Program-made: the position numbers and the translations under genes
NCBI RefSeq assembly: GCF_900582195.1
Contig: NZ_UTHA01000059.1
Coordinates: forward strand, 1 to 44,028
Reading direction: 5' to 3'
From: Pseudomonas viridiflava
GTDB lineage: Bacteria > Pseudomonadota > Gammaproteobacteria > Pseudomonadales > Pseudomonadaceae
Length of the DNA: 44,028 bases
In this document: one piece after another, positions 10,326-21,758 of the stretch
How positions within the stretch are numbered: position 1 is the first letter of the stretch
How the letters are laid out: each line of letters starts with the position of its first letter
The notes under the pieces: generated by a model
Seen by the model: only the letters and a program-made list of their open reading frames with translations
Told to the model about the DNA's origin: nothing
The model's database searches: none

Positions 10326-11681
10326 TTACGCGCCGATTACGATCGGCCTTGCCAGAGGCGGGACGGCGGCGCTGACTGGCGCGATACCGGCTTCGAACTC
10401 TGGACGGAAGTATTTGATGGCACTGCCCAACGGCTCCACGGCACCCGGTGCGTGAGCACAGAAGGTCTTGCCCGGGCCGAGGAAGTTGACCAGACCCAGC
10501 AGGGTCTCGATGTCGCCAGGCTGACCGCGGCCTTGTTCGATCGCCATCAAGAGCTTGACGCTCCATGGCAAACCATCGCGGCACGGGGTGCAGAAACCGC
10601 ACGACTCGCGAGCGAAGAACTGCTCCATGTTGCGCAGCAGGGAGACCATGTTGACGCTGTCGTCCACCGCCATCGCCAGGCCGGTACCCATACGGGTGCC
10701 CACTTTGGCGATGCCGCCGGCATACATTTGTGCGTCGAGGTGCTCAGGCAGAAGGAAACCGGTACCGGCGCCGCCTGGCTGCCAGGCCTTGAGTTTGAAA
10801 CCGTCGCGCATGCCGCCGGCGTAGTCTTCGAACAACTCGCGACCGGTGACGCCGAATGGCAGTTCCCACAGGCCCGGGTTTTTGACTTTGCCGGAGAAGC
10901 CCATGAGCTTGGTGCCCATGTCTTCGCTGCCTTCGCGGGCCAACGATTTGTACCAGTCCACGCCGTCGGCAATGATCGCCGGCACGTTGCACAGGGTTTC
11001 CACGTTGTTCACGCAAGTCGGCTTGCCCCACACGCCAACGGCGGCAGGGAAGGGCGGCTTGGAGCGCGGGTTGGCGCGGCGACCTTCGAGGGAGTTGATC
11101 AGTGCGGTTTCTTCACCGCAGATGTAACGCCCGGCGCCGGTGTGGACGAACAGTTCGAAATCGAAGCCGCTGCCCAGAATGTTCTTGCCCAGCAGGCCCG
11201 CAGCCTTGGCTTCTTCCACAGCACGGTTCAAGTGCTTGGCGGCGGTGGTGTATTCGCCGCGCAGGAAGATATAGCCACGGTAGGTTTTCAGCGCGCGAGC
11301 ACTGATCAGCATGCCTTCGATCAACAGATGGGGCAGTTGCTCCATCAGCATGCGGTCTTTCCAGGTATTCGGCTCCATTTCATCCGCGTTGCACAGCAGG
11401 TAGCGGATGTTGATGGATTCGTCCTTGGGCATCAGGCCCCACTTCACGCCAGTGGGGAAACCTGCACCGCCGCGACCTTTGAGGCCGGCGTCTTTCACGG
11501 TCTGGACGATGGCGTCCTGATCCATGTCGGCGAAAGCTTTGCGCGCAGCGGCGTAACCGTTCTTGGCCTGGTACTCGTCGAGCCACACGGCTTCGCCGTC
11601 GTCACGCAGACGCCAGGTCAGCGGGTGAGTCTCGGCCGAACGCTGGATGCGGTTGGCAGGACCGAAAGATGTCAGGGTCAT
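10326..11681 (-). CDS. nuoF: NADH-quinone oxidoreductase subunit F (NADH/FMN site)
   Basis: Subunit that binds NADH and FMN and holds cluster N3; electrons enter complex I here. The 451 residues start [15 protein letters not shown]. The glycine-rich FMN/NADH site ([10 protein letters not shown], about residues 69-78) is intact. The N3 ligands are visible as [12 protein letters not shown] near residue 355 and a last Cys in [14 protein letters not shown] near residue 400. The start overlaps the nuoE stop by four bases (11678-11681), so translation is probably coupled. Confidence 0.98.
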   Translation of the reverse strand: MTLTSFGPANRIQRSAETHPLTWRLRDDGEAVWLDEYQAKNGYAAARKAFADMDQDAIVQTVKDAGLKGRGGAGFPTGVKWGLMPKDESINIRYLLCNADEMEPNTWKDRMLMEQLPHLLIEGMLISARALKTYRGYIFLRGEYTTAAKHLNRAVEEAKAAGLLGKNILGSGFDFELFVHTGAGRYICGEETALINSLEGRRANPRSKPPFPAAVGVWGKPTCVNNVETLCNVPAIIADGVDWYKSLAREGSEDMGTKLMGFSGKVKNPGLWELPFGVTGRELFEDYAGGMRDGFKLKAWQPGGAGTGFLLPEHLDAQMYAGGIAKVGTRMGTGLAMAVDDSVNMVSLLRNMEQFFARESCGFCTPCRDGLPWSVKLLMAIEQGRGQPGDIETLLGLVNFLGPGKTFCAHAPGAVEPLGSAIKYFRPEFEAGIAPVSAAVPPLARPIVIGA

Positions 11682-12175
11682 ACGTAGCCCTCGAGCAGTT
11701 TGGCGACGCCAGCAGGCTGCACATCACCAAAGGTGTCGTCGTCGATCATCAGCGCCGGTGCCTTGTCGCAGTTGCCGAGGCAGCAGACAGGCAGCAGGGT
11801 GAAACGACCGTCGGTGGTGGTCTGACCCAGGCCGATACCCAGATTGTTCTGGATTTCGCTGACCACCGACTCGTGGCCGCCGATGTAGCAGACCATGCTG
11901 TCGCAGACGCGAATGATGTGACGGCCAACCGGCTGACGGAAAATCTGGCTATAGAACGTCGCCACACCTTCAACGTCGCTGGCCGGGATGCCGAGGATCT
12001 CGCCGATCGCGTACAAGGCGCCATCCGGCACCCAGCCGCGTTCTTTCTGAACGATCTTCAGGGCTTCGATCGACGCCGCGCGCGGGTCTTCGTAGTGATG
12101 CAGCTCGTGCTCGATGGCCGAGCGCTCGGTTTCACTGAGGGTGAAACGGTCTGTCTGGATAAGCGTGCTGTTCAT
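11678..12175 (-). CDS. nuoE: NADH-quinone oxidoreductase subunit E (2Fe-2S)
   Basis: Thioredoxin-fold subunit holding cluster N1a, paired with NuoF in the NADH-oxidising module. The 165 residues carry the four ligands C91 and C96 ([11 protein letters not shown]) and C132 and C136 ([10 protein letters not shown]). The N-terminal helical part ([13 protein letters not shown]) is typical. It starts 2 bp after the nuoCD stop and overlaps the start of nuoF by four bases. Confidence 0.98.
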   Translation of the reverse strand: MNSTLIQTDRFTLSETERSAIEHELHHYEDPRAASIEALKIVQKERGWVPDGALYAIGEILGIPASDVEGVATFYSQIFRQPVGRHIIRVCDSMVCYIGGHESVVSEIQNNLGIGLGQTTTDGRFTLLPVCCLGNCDKAPALMIDDDTFGDVQPAGVAKLLEGYV

Positions 12176-12177
12176 GC

Positions 12178-14019
<1,842 letters not shown>

Positions 14020-14035
14020 TCAGAACAGATCTGGA

Positions 14036-14710
14036 TCAGACTTCGTCAGGGCTGCGCAGATTGGTGACTGCGATTCGCTGTTCGCGGCGCTGTTCCTTCT
14101 GCGAAGGCATGTCGGCGCGATAGACGCCTTGATCACCAACGACCCAGGAAAGCGGACGACGCTCCTGTCCAATCGATTCCTGCAACAGCATCAAGCCTTG
14201 CAGAAATGCTTCCGGACGGGGAGGGCAGCCAGGTACGTAGACGTCCACGGGCAGGAACTTGTCCACCCCTTGAACCACGGAGTAGATGTCGTACATGCCA
14301 CCGGAGTTGGCGCACGAACCCATGGAGATGACCCATTTCGGCTCGAGCATTTGCTCGTAGAGACGCTGAATGATCGGCGCCATCTTGATGAAGCAGGTCC
14401 CGGCGATAACCATGAAGTCGGCCTGACGCGGCGATGCCCGGATAACCTCGGCGCCAAAGCGCGCGATGTCGTGGGGCGCCGTGAAGGCGGTGGTCATTTC
14501 CACGTAGCAGCACGACAGGCCGAAGTTGTACGGCCACAGGGAGTTTTTACGTCCCCAGTTGACCGCGCCACTCAGCACGTCTTCCAGCTTGCCCATGAAA
14601 ATGTTTTTGTGGACTTGATCTTCTAACGGATCGGAAACGGTTTCCCGTTCGCCAATCGGATATTGCTCGTTAGGAGCATCGGGGTCGATCCTGGTGAGAT
14701 TGTATTGCAT
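14036..14710 (-). CDS. nuoB: NADH-quinone oxidoreductase subunit B (cluster N2)
   Basis: Subunit carrying cluster N2, the final Fe-S donor to quinone. The 224-residue product starts [18 protein letters not shown] at ATG 14708-14710; the slightly longer frame begins at a TTG and is not needed. N2 ligands are visible: the adjacent cysteine pair C67-C68 (GLSCCYVEM), C133 ([10 protein letters not shown]) and C162 (PGCPPRPEA). It starts 10 bp after the nuoA stop. Confidence 0.98.
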   Translation of the reverse strand: MQYNLTRIDPDAPNEQYPIGERETVSDPLEDQVHKNIFMGKLEDVLSGAVNWGRKNSLWPYNFGLSCCYVEMTTAFTAPHDIARFGAEVIRASPRQADFMVIAGTCFIKMAPIIQRLYEQMLEPKWVISMGSCANSGGMYDIYSVVQGVDKFLPVDVYVPGCPPRPEAFLQGLMLLQESIGQERRPLSWVVGDQGVYRADMPSQKEQRREQRIAVTNLRSPDEV

Positions 14711-14720
14711 TGCCAAAGCC

Positions 14721-15134
14721 TCATTGTTTCAGCTTCGCCTGCCGCTTGCGACGAGCTTCCGGAGCCCAGTCAAGGGCGCCCACTCGGAACAGGTAGACAA
14801 GACCTGCCAACAGAATTGCTATGAAAACGAGAGCTTCGACGAATCCGGTCCAGCCGCTTTCGCGGACGGACACAGACCATGCAAAGAGAAAGAGGGCTTC
14901 GATATCGAAGATCACGAAGAGCATCGCGACCAGATAGAATTTGGCTGAGAGCCGCAAGCGGGCGCCACCGGTAGGTAGCATGCCGGACTCGAACGGTTCG
15001 TTTTTGCTGCGACCCCAGGCTTTTGACCCAAGGAGGCTGGAGACGCCAAGCATGAAGGCACACAGGCCGACGACACCCAGAAGGAAAATGGCAAAGCCCC
15101 AGTTGTGGGCCATGAGTCCTGTCGCTTCGGGCAT
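14721..15134 (-). CDS. nuoA: NADH-quinone oxidoreductase subunit A
   Basis: First gene of the nuo operon; a small membrane subunit (ND3 homologue) with three membrane segments in 137 residues. The conserved acidic loop and second helix are visible ([28 protein letters not shown]). ATG 15132-15134 ([13 protein letters not shown]) follows a good Shine-Dalgarno sequence, AAGGA about 9 bp upstream. The longer frame up to 15209 runs into the leader and is rejected. Confidence 0.95.
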   Translation of the reverse strand: MPEATGLMAHNWGFAIFLLGVVGLCAFMLGVSSLLGSKAWGRSKNEPFESGMLPTGGARLRLSAKFYLVAMLFVIFDIEALFLFAWSVSVRESGWTGFVEALVFIAILLAGLVYLFRVGALDWAPEARRKRQAKLKQ

Positions 15135-15388
15135 GCTGGTAATCCTTAACAGAGAGCAAAGGTCTCTGAGCTTGATAAAGAAATAGGCAGTGACGATATG
15201 TCGCAGCAATCAATCGCGCTGATTTTATGGCTAAACACCCTGCAAGTAAAATTCCTATAGCGAAATTATTTATTGGAATAAGGACATAGCGCATCTCAAA
15301 TGCCCTGCAGCCCATGCGTTGCGGGCATTAGGGGGGTTTATGCAAATAATGTTTTGTAGGGAATGTAACGAACATAGTTGCGGCTAAA

Positions 15389-15403
15389 TGATAATTGATA
15401 TCG
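15389..15403. promoter_or_regulatory. possible Fur-like box upstream of nuoA
   Basis: TGATAATTGATATCG matches the 7-1-7 Fur model (TGATAAT-n-ATTATCA) at 11 of 14 positions, with the first half perfect. It lies about 255 bp upstream of nuoA in an AT-rich stretch, where chance matches are easier. Complex I needs many Fe-S clusters, so iron control is plausible but unproven. Confidence 0.3.
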
Positions 15404-15454
15404 TTTGCAGAGGTTTTGTAACTGTTTAACGGGATGTCAGTTGGGAAGTTGTCT

Positions 15455-15476
15455 TACTTGCACGTTACTGCAAGTA
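15455..15476. promoter_or_regulatory. operator-like dyad upstream of nuo
   Basis: Perfect inverted repeat TACTTGCA-N6-TGCAAGTA, about 320 bp upstream of nuoA. No T-run follows on either strand, so it is not a terminator. The symmetry and spacing fit a dimeric DNA-binding regulator. I cannot name the regulator. Confidence 0.4.
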
Positions 15477-15560
15477 GCGACGGCGCCCGTTTTAGCGGAT
15501 TTTTCTGACGGTTGTACCGCTCTGGATCAATGTTTTGTCTCCCGGGCTGAAGAGAAAACC

Positions 15561-15654
15561 TGTGGGAGCGAGCCTGCTCGCGAATGCGGTGGGTCAGTCA
15601 CCACATGTGCAAGCTGGCACCACGCATTCGCGAGCAAGCTCGCTCCCACAGGGG
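15561..15654. repeat. REPIN (paired inverted REP sequences)
   Basis: TGTGGGAGCGAGCCTGCTCG at 15561-15580 is followed, after a spacer, by its inverted partner (CGCGAGCAAGCTCGCTCCCA) ending near 15650. The arms differ at one central position (CCTG versus CTTG). The pair lies in the gap between the nuo upstream region and the aceA terminator. This REP family is widespread in P. fluorescens-group genomes. Confidence 0.9.
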
Positions 15655-15683
15655 ATTGGTGGTGTCTGGGAGATTATCGGGGG

Positions 15684-15714
15684 CAAAAAAAACGCCCCGA
15701 ACCAGTCGGGGCGT
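15684..15714 (-). terminator. rho-independent terminator of aceA
   Basis: Nine-bp arms ACGCCCCGA (15692-15700) and TCGGGGCGT (15706-15714) enclose a 5-nt loop. On the minus strand they are followed by an eight-T run (plus-strand A run at 15685-15692). It lies about 70 bp past the aceA stop. Confidence 0.9.
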
Positions 15715-15781
15715 CAGTTTTGCGGCTCTGCGGTTAGCTTTCCATCCGATCCGCAGAGGCCGTTTGCTCAGCGAAGCAGAA

Positions 15782-17107
15782 TCAGTGGAACTGTTCTTCT
15801 TCAGTCGAACCGGTCAGCGCGGTTACCGAAGACGAGCCGCCCTGAATCACGGTGGTCATGTCGTCGAAGTAGCCGGTGCCCACTTCCTGCTGGTGAGCCA
15901 CGAAGGTGTAACCCTTGGCGGCGTCAGCGAATTCCTGCTCTTGCAGCTTCACGTAGGCAGTCATGTCGTTGCGGGCGTAGTCGTGCGCCAGGTTGAACAT
16001 GCTGTGCCACATGTTGTGAATGCCGGCCAAGGTGATGAACTGGTGCTTGTAACCCATGGCAGACAGTTCGCGCTGGAACTTGGCGATGGTCGCGTCATCC
16101 AGGTTTTTCTTCCAGTTGAAGGAAGGCGAGCAGTTGTACGACAGCAGTTGGTCCGGGTATTCCTTTTTGATCGCTTCAGCGAAGCGACGAGCCTCGTCCA
16201 GATCCGGCTTGGCGGTTTCGCACCAGATCAGGTCGGCGTATGGCGCGTACGCCAGGCCACGGGCAATCGCTTGATCCAGGCCAGCGCGGACCTTGTAGAA
16301 ACCTTCCTGAGTACGCTCGCCAGTCACGAACGGCTGGTCGTACGGGTCGCAATCGGAAGTCAGCAGGTCAGCAGCGTTCGCGTCGGTACGGGCCAGAATG
16401 ATGGTCGGGGTACCGGCAACGTCCGCAGCCAGACGAGCAGCGGTCAGCTTCTGCACGGCTTCCTGGGTCGGAACCAGTACCTTACCGCCCATGTGGCCGC
16501 ATTTTTTCACGGAAGCCAGTTGGTCTTCGAAGTGAACGCCGGCAGCGCCTGCTTCGATCATGCTCTTCATCAGCTCGTAGGCGTTCAGTACGCCGCCGAA
16601 ACCGGCTTCAGCGTCAGCCACGATCGGTGCGAAGTAGTCGATGTAGCCATCGTCGCCCGGGTTCTTGCCGGCCTTCCACTGGATCTGGTCAGCACGACGG
16701 AACGAATTGTTGATGCGCTTGACCACGGTTGGAACCGAATCCACCGGGTACAGCGACTGGTCCGGGTACATGGATTCTGCGGAGTTGTTGTCCGCAGCCA
16801 CTTGCCAGCCCGACAGGTAGATTGCCTGGATACCGGCTTTAACCTGCTGAACAGCCTGGCCACCGGTCAGGGCGCCCATGCAGTTGACGAAATCTTTCTC
16901 AGGACGGAAGGACGGCTTGGCACCCTGGGTCACCAGGTTCCACAGCTTGTCGGCGCCCATTTTTGCAAAGGTGTGCTCAGGTTGAACCGAGCCACGCAGA
17001 CGGACGACGTCAGCAGCGGAGTAAGTGCGTGTCACGCCTTTCCAGCGCGGGTTTTCAGCCCAGTCTTTTTCGAGGGCTGCAATTTGCTGTTCGCGTGTCA
17101 GTGCCAT
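15782..17107 (-). CDS. aceA: isocitrate lyase
   Basis: Splits isocitrate to glyoxylate and succinate, the first step of the glyoxylate shunt, needed for growth on acetate or fatty acids. The 441 residues are close to the E. coli enzyme (434). The active-site loop KKCGHMGGK with catalytic Cys203 is intact, as are the metal-site region DADAGFGG-like stretch ([11 protein letters not shown], about 163-173) and [11 protein letters not shown]. The start [16 protein letters not shown] is well supported. No aceB, aceK or glcB lies beside it. A leader of about 365 nt separates the start from the proposed promoter and dyad operator at 17481-17541. It competes for isocitrate with the two IDH enzymes encoded at 24142-28105. 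Confidence 0.97.
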   Translation of the reverse strand: MALTREQQIAALEKDWAENPRWKGVTRTYSAADVVRLRGSVQPEHTFAKMGADKLWNLVTQGAKPSFRPEKDFVNCMGALTGGQAVQQVKAGIQAIYLSGWQVAADNNSAESMYPDQSLYPVDSVPTVVKRINNSFRRADQIQWKAGKNPGDDGYIDYFAPIVADAEAGFGGVLNAYELMKSMIEAGAAGVHFEDQLASVKKCGHMGGKVLVPTQEAVQKLTAARLAADVAGTPTIILARTDANAADLLTSDCDPYDQPFVTGERTQEGFYKVRAGLDQAIARGLAYAPYADLIWCETAKPDLDEARRFAEAIKKEYPDQLLSYNCSPSFNWKKNLDDATIAKFQRELSAMGYKHQFITLAGIHNMWHSMFNLAHDYARNDMTAYVKLQEQEFADAAKGYTFVAHQQEVGTGYFDDMTTVIQGGSSSVTALTGSTEEEQFH

Positions 17108-17480
17108 GGAGATAAACCTCGTCGCGTCTTTTATGAAAAGTTGTTCTGCGGTGGAAAATTCCTGCGCTCGCTGACCAGAAGCTTAGGTGGTCAAGTCGGA
17201 TTCGGCGGGGTAGGCGACGGGATGAACGATGGGCTCGAGGGGAAGTGAGCAGGTAGTGGCAGACTGCGGGCGCATTCGGGCGTCGTGGGCCTTTATACGG
17301 TCTACAGCGTGAAGCCGGGTTACCTAATTACGCTTCCGTCCCTCGGGACAACTTCGTTCCAGTCGGCAACCTCGTCAAACACACCTTGTGGGCGGTACAG
17401 ACACGAAACGGTTCGCGGGGTAGGTGCGAACAGCGCTTCGAAGGCCCTTGCCAGGGCCTCTGATTAGCGGGAGCGAGGCC
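17108..17480 (-). other. long gene-free leader region upstream of aceA
   Basis: No credible gene. If the promoter at 17481-17509 is right, this is a 5' leader of about 365 nt. It holds a stem AGGCCC-N6-GGGCCT near 17441-17458. A second -10-like TATAAA on the minus strand (17292-17297) could give a shorter transcript but has no good -35. Confidence 0.45.
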
Positions 17481-17499
17481 ATCATGCCTTCGCTTTTTT
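17472..17499 (+). terminator. possible plus-strand terminator overlapping the aceA promoter
   Basis: AGCGAGGC and GCCTTCGCT form an 8-bp stem with one bulged base and a CATCAT loop, followed on the plus strand by a six-T run (about 17493-17498). If functional it would end a plus-strand RNA antisense to the aceA leader. No plus-strand gene precedes it. It overlaps the proposed aceA -10, so the match may be incidental. Confidence 0.3.
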
Positions 17500-17509
17500 A
17501 CCCCGTCAA
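17481..17509 (-). promoter_or_regulatory. candidate sigma70-type promoter of aceA
   Basis: On the minus strand TTGACG (17504-17509; 5 of 6 to TTGACA) is followed after exactly 17 bp by CATGAT (17481-17486; 4 of 6 to TATAAT). The predicted start is near 17474. It is the best -35/-10 pair I could find upstream of aceA and lies directly beside the dyad at 17516-17541. Confidence 0.5.
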
Positions 17510-17515
17510 ACGTTT

Positions 17516-17541
17516 TGTAGTGCTTTTTTTCAAGCACTACA
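17516..17541. promoter_or_regulatory. dyad operator upstream of aceA, RccR-like
   Basis: Perfect 10-bp arms TGTAGTGCTT and AAGCACTACA enclose six bases (TTTTTC). The outer half-sites TGTAGT and ACTACA are 14 bp apart and the dyad ends 6 bp from the aceA -35. In P. fluorescens the RpiR-family repressor RccR is known to control aceA through a long-linker pseudo-palindrome; the half-site spelling is from memory. Alternatively the hairpin could end the neighbouring minus-strand gene at 17582, but no T-run follows on that strand. Confidence 0.5.
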
Positions 17542-17581
17542 TCTTTCGTCTAATACGACTAATCAGTCAGTTTTCGGTGCT

Positions 17582-18343
17582 TTAGTCCAGAGCGTCGACT
17601 TTCACCCGCAGGGTCATGTCATCCCGGCCTTGAGTCGAGTAGCTGCGGGTGAGGCCCTGTTTGTCGGCCTGAGTCTGGCGATTGACGCCGGCGAGGGTGA
17701 TCCACTCACCGAGGCGCCCGCTGACAGTTGTGTCGGTGCTTTGCACGTTCACTACATCGGGACGTTCCTGGCTCATGCGGTCACGGTTGGTACTGATCGC
17801 CAGGTGAACGATGTCGCCGGTGACGCTGGCGGTGACATAGAAACCCTGGGTGACGTTGCGGTATTGCGTCTGGCTGTTGTAACCGCCGTAGGAGTCACTT
17901 TGAACATTGGTGATCGGCACGCTCTGGCCAACCTGAATCAGCGCCGGCATGCCATCGGTGGCCTGCACCTGCTGGACGCCGCCTTCACGGCTGGTGGTGC
18001 TGCGGCTGATAATGCGGGTCTGGTTCGGCTGGGCGCCATTGACCGAATAACCTTCATCGCCACGGCCATTGTTTTCATTGGTGTCGACGGTAATCAGCAG
18101 GCGTTTCGGCGCCGTGTCCAGTTGGGTGATCAGTGCCTTGAGTTCCTGGATCTTGTCCGGCTCGGCCTTGATGATCAGTTGGTTGCCGTAGGCGCTGACC
18201 TGACCGTCCTTGCCGAGGAAGTCCTGCGCCATTGGCAGCATGTCGGTGCTGGTGCGGTAATTGAGGGGCACGATTTCTGTGGCTGCCATCACCGAAAAAC
18301 TGCAACCGAGCAGCAGGGTGGTGAGCAGGGTGCGTAGGGACAT
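17582..18343 (-). CDS. orphan secretin-domain periplasmic protein
   Basis: The 253-residue product has a clear signal peptide (MSLRTLLTTLLLGCSFSVMA, cleavage after about residue 20). A first domain (EIVPLNYRTSTDMLPMAQDF to ITQLDTAPKRLLITVD, about 22-95) has the beta-alpha-beta-beta-alpha look of secretin N1-type ring domains. The C-terminal part (GQSVPITNVQS, VTASVTGDIVHLAIST, GRLGEWITLAGVNRQ) resembles the base of the secretin homology domain. It is far too short for a pore-forming secretin (usually over 400 residues), and no type II, type III or type IV pilus genes are nearby. ATG 18341-18343 has GGAG about 9 bp upstream; the longer frame reads through a REP and is rejected. Function unknown. 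Confidence 0.8.
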   Translation of the reverse strand: MSLRTLLTTLLLGCSFSVMAATEIVPLNYRTSTDMLPMAQDFLGKDGQVSAYGNQLIIKAEPDKIQELKALITQLDTAPKRLLITVDTNENNGRGDEGYSVNGAQPNQTRIISRSTTSREGGVQQVQATDGMPALIQVGQSVPITNVQSDSYGGYNSQTQYRNVTQGFYVTASVTGDIVHLAISTNRDRMSQERPDVVNVQSTDTTVSGRLGEWITLAGVNRQTQADKQGLTRSYSTQGRDDMTLRVKVDALD

Positions 18344-18420
18344 GTCCGTTATCTCCGCTTTCGAAAGGCTTGATATTGCCAGTTTGTCGGCCATGGGTGG
18401 GGCAAGTTGAATCGTAGACA

Positions 18421-18458
18421 GCAAAACGCCCCGGCATCGGTTGATGTCGGGGCGTTTT
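18421..18458 (-). terminator. terminator after the GNAT gene
   Basis: AAAACGCCCC and GGGGCGTTTT, extended by partly paired CGGCATC/GATGTCG, form a long stem with T-runs on both strands. It lies past the REPIN downstream of the minus-strand GNAT gene and just upstream of the secretin-like gene, and could act in both directions. Confidence 0.8.
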
Positions 18459-18478
18459 GTGGTGTTATCGAGGGCCTC

Positions 18479-18573
18479 TTCGCGAGCAAGCTCGCTCCCA
18501 CAGTAGATCTCCAGCGGACACAAATTGTGCGTCAGGCACAGATCCAGTGTGGGAGCGAGCTTGCTCGCGAAGG
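18479..18573. repeat. REPIN (paired inverted REP sequences)
   Basis: TCGCGAGCAAGCTCGCTCCC at 18480-18499 and its inverted partner (GGGAGCGAGCTTGCTCGCGA, ending 18571) flank a spacer of about 45 bp. It lies just past the stop of the GNAT gene. Same family as the pairs at 15561, 38585 and 43128. Confidence 0.9.
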
Positions 18574-18586
18574 CCGCGCCGCGGTC

Positions 18587-19012
18587 TCAGGCCGAATGGC
18601 GAACCATGTCGACATGCGGAATCCCGGCTTCAAGGAATTCCTCGCTGACCAGGCTGAAACCCAGGCGCTCATAGAACGCCGTGGCCTGCACCTGAGCGCT
18701 GAGCATCTGCTGCTTCAAACCACGCTCCTCAGCTTCAGCAATCACCGCTTGCATCAGCGCGTCACCGACCTTCATGCCGCGCCAGTCTTTCAGCACTGAA
18801 ACCCGGCCAATGTGCCCATCAGGCAACAGGCGCGCAGTACCAATCGGAAAGTCGCCTTCAAACGCCAGAAAATGTACGGCGGTCGCGTCGTCCGCGTCCC
18901 ATTCCAGCTCGGGTGGCACCGATTGTTCGGCGATGAACACCGTTTCACGAATGCGCCGGATCTCGGCGATGTCCTTCTGCCAGTCTGCGACACGTACGCG
19001 AATCTTATTCAT
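18587..19012 (-). CDS. GNAT-family N-acetyltransferase
   Basis: The 141 residues (MNKIRVRVADWQKDIAEI...) show the GNAT fold order: an N-terminal helix region, the strand FLAFEGDFPIGTARLL, then the acetyl-CoA pyrophosphate loop region VLKDWRGMKVGDALMQAVIAE (about 74-94), and the terminal AFYERLGFSLVSEEFLEAGIPHVDM typical of ElaA-like members. The substrate cannot be told. The ATG overlaps the last 8 bases of the upstream oxygenase gene, so the two are surely co-translated. Confidence 0.9.
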   Translation of the reverse strand: MNKIRVRVADWQKDIAEIRRIRETVFIAEQSVPPELEWDADDATAVHFLAFEGDFPIGTARLLPDGHIGRVSVLKDWRGMKVGDALMQAVIAEAEERGLKQQMLSAQVQATAFYERLGFSLVSEEFLEAGIPHVDMVRHSA

Positions 19013-20174
19013 CGGCGAACCCCAGGCTCCCTTGCTTGACCAGTTGGCACAGCAGGCCGCAAGCGTCTTCGTCGTTCAGCCACTCACCGAGGTTGTCAGT
19101 GTGCAGGGCGTCAGCGGCGCAGATCAGCTTCAACAGTTCGCGCAGTTTGCCCGGCAGGTAGCGGCTCTGGCCGCTGGCAAACAGCAGCAGATCGTCATCG
19201 ACTTCCGACCAGGCCAGGCGCGCGCTCGGGTTGCGGATCAGGATGGCGCCATCCTGCAGGGCGGCGAGGAAATCTTCTTCTTCGATTTCTTCCGGGCCAG
19301 CCACCAGTTCCGGATAACGCGGCTCGGTCATGTACTGGCCGAACCAGGTCAGCAGCAGGCGCTCGTCGCTCATGTGCTCGGCGAGCAAGGCTTTCAGGCG
19401 ATCCAGTGCGTCGTGTTGAATCTGGTGCGGATCGGCTGCTGGCTGTGCGTCGGCATCGGTGTAGCGCTCTTCGTCAGTCAGAAACTGGCTGAGGAAGTCG
19501 GTGAAGTGGGTCAGCACTTCGGAAGCGCTCGGCGCACGGAAGCCGACCGAGTAGGTCATGCAGTTGTCGACCGCGACACCGCAGTGAGCCAGACGCGGCG
19601 GCAGGTAAAGCATGTCGCCCGGTTCCAGTACCCACTCTTCGGTCTCGTGGAATTCGGCGAGGATGCGCAGATCCGCGTGTTGCAGCAGCGGACTCTCGGA
19701 GTCGCACATCTGGCCGATTTTCCAGTTGCGCTTGCCGTGGCCTTGCAGCAGGAACACGTCGTAGTTGTCGAAGTGCGGACCCACGCTGCCACCCGGGGCG
19801 GCGAAGCTGATCATCACGTCGTCGACGCGCCAGCTCGGCAGGAAGCGGAAGTTTTCCAGCAGTTCGCTGACTTCCGGGACGAATTGGTCGACGGCCTGAA
19901 CCAGCAGGGTCCACTCTTTTTCCGGCAGCTTGCTGAATTCGTCTTCAGCGAACGGGCCGCGACGCAGTTCCCATGGGCGCTCGCCGTGCTCGATCACCAG
20001 GCGCGATTCGACTTCTTCTTCCAGGGCCAGGCCGGCCAGTTCGTCGGCGTCGATCGGGCTTTCGAAGTCAGGAATCGCCTGACGGATCAGCAGCGGCTTT
20101 TTCTGCCAGTAGTCGCGCAGGAATTCGCGTGCCGTGATGCCGCCCAGAAGTTGAAGAGGAATATCGGAATTCAT
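19005..20174 (-). CDS. roxA: JmjC/cupin oxygenase, RoxA/YcfD-type ribosomal protein arginine hydroxylase
   Basis: Fe(II)/2-oxoglutarate oxygenase; E. coli YcfD (RoxA) hydroxylates an arginine of ribosomal protein L16. The 389 residues (E. coli 373) show the JmjC/cupin core: the iron-binding HxD at H134-D136 in GGSVGPHFDNYDVF and the distal histidine H197 in LPPRLAHCGVAV. The expected N-terminal phrase LRDYWQKKPLLIRQA (about 19-33) is also present. The C-terminal winged-helix-like part (about 270-389) fits the dimerising tail of the family. ATG 20172-20174 is chosen. It overlaps the following GNAT gene. The substrate assignment is by family, not seen in the sequence. Confidence 0.88.
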   Translation of the reverse strand: MNSDIPLQLLGGITAREFLRDYWQKKPLLIRQAIPDFESPIDADELAGLALEEEVESRLVIEHGERPWELRRGPFAEDEFSKLPEKEWTLLVQAVDQFVPEVSELLENFRFLPSWRVDDVMISFAAPGGSVGPHFDNYDVFLLQGHGKRNWKIGQMCDSESPLLQHADLRILAEFHETEEWVLEPGDMLYLPPRLAHCGVAVDNCMTYSVGFRAPSASEVLTHFTDFLSQFLTDEERYTDADAQPAADPHQIQHDALDRLKALLAEHMSDERLLLTWFGQYMTEPRYPELVAGPEEIEEEDFLAALQDGAILIRNPSARLAWSEVDDDLLLFASGQSRYLPGKLRELLKLICAADALHTDNLGEWLNDEDACGLLCQLVKQGSLGFADE

Positions 20175-20211
20175 ATGTAACCTATTGAAAAAAAGCACTT
20201 TTCAGACGGGA

Positions 20212-20238
20212 ATAAAAACGCCCGGCGCGGCCGGGCGT
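20212..20238 (-). terminator. rho-independent terminator of purB
   Basis: ACGCCCGGC (20218-20226) and GCCGGGCGT (20230-20238) form a 9-bp GC-rich stem with a 3-nt loop, followed on the minus strand by TTTTTATT. It lies about 22 bp past the purB stop. Confidence 0.9.
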
Positions 20239-20260
20239 CTCAAACGGAGCAAGCGGTCGA

Positions 20261-21718
<1,458 letters not shown>

Positions 21719-21758
21719 TTACGCGTTACAGACTACAAAGCTTTTATTGCGCGGCGTT

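Larger units (their letters stand above)
15135..15560 (-). promoter_or_regulatory. AT-rich upstream region of the nuo operon
   Basis: No gene is seen here. The region is markedly more AT-rich than the flanking genes and must hold the nuo promoter(s), but I could not single out a convincing -35/-10 pair. It contains a perfect dyad at 15455-15476, a Fur-like sequence at 15389-15403 and a short stem (CAGAGA...TCTCTG) near 15150-15167 in the leader. A search for a complete ANR/FNR box (TTGAT-N4-ATCAA) by eye found only half-sites. Confidence 0.5.

Noticed and set aside
15135..15209. N-terminal extension of nuoA to 15209
   Set aside because: The extra 25 residues do not fit NuoA, and the ATG at 15134 has a clear ribosome site.
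18344..18523. N-terminal extension of the secretin-like protein to 18523
   Set aside because: It would translate a REP and a terminator stem and would bury the signal peptide.
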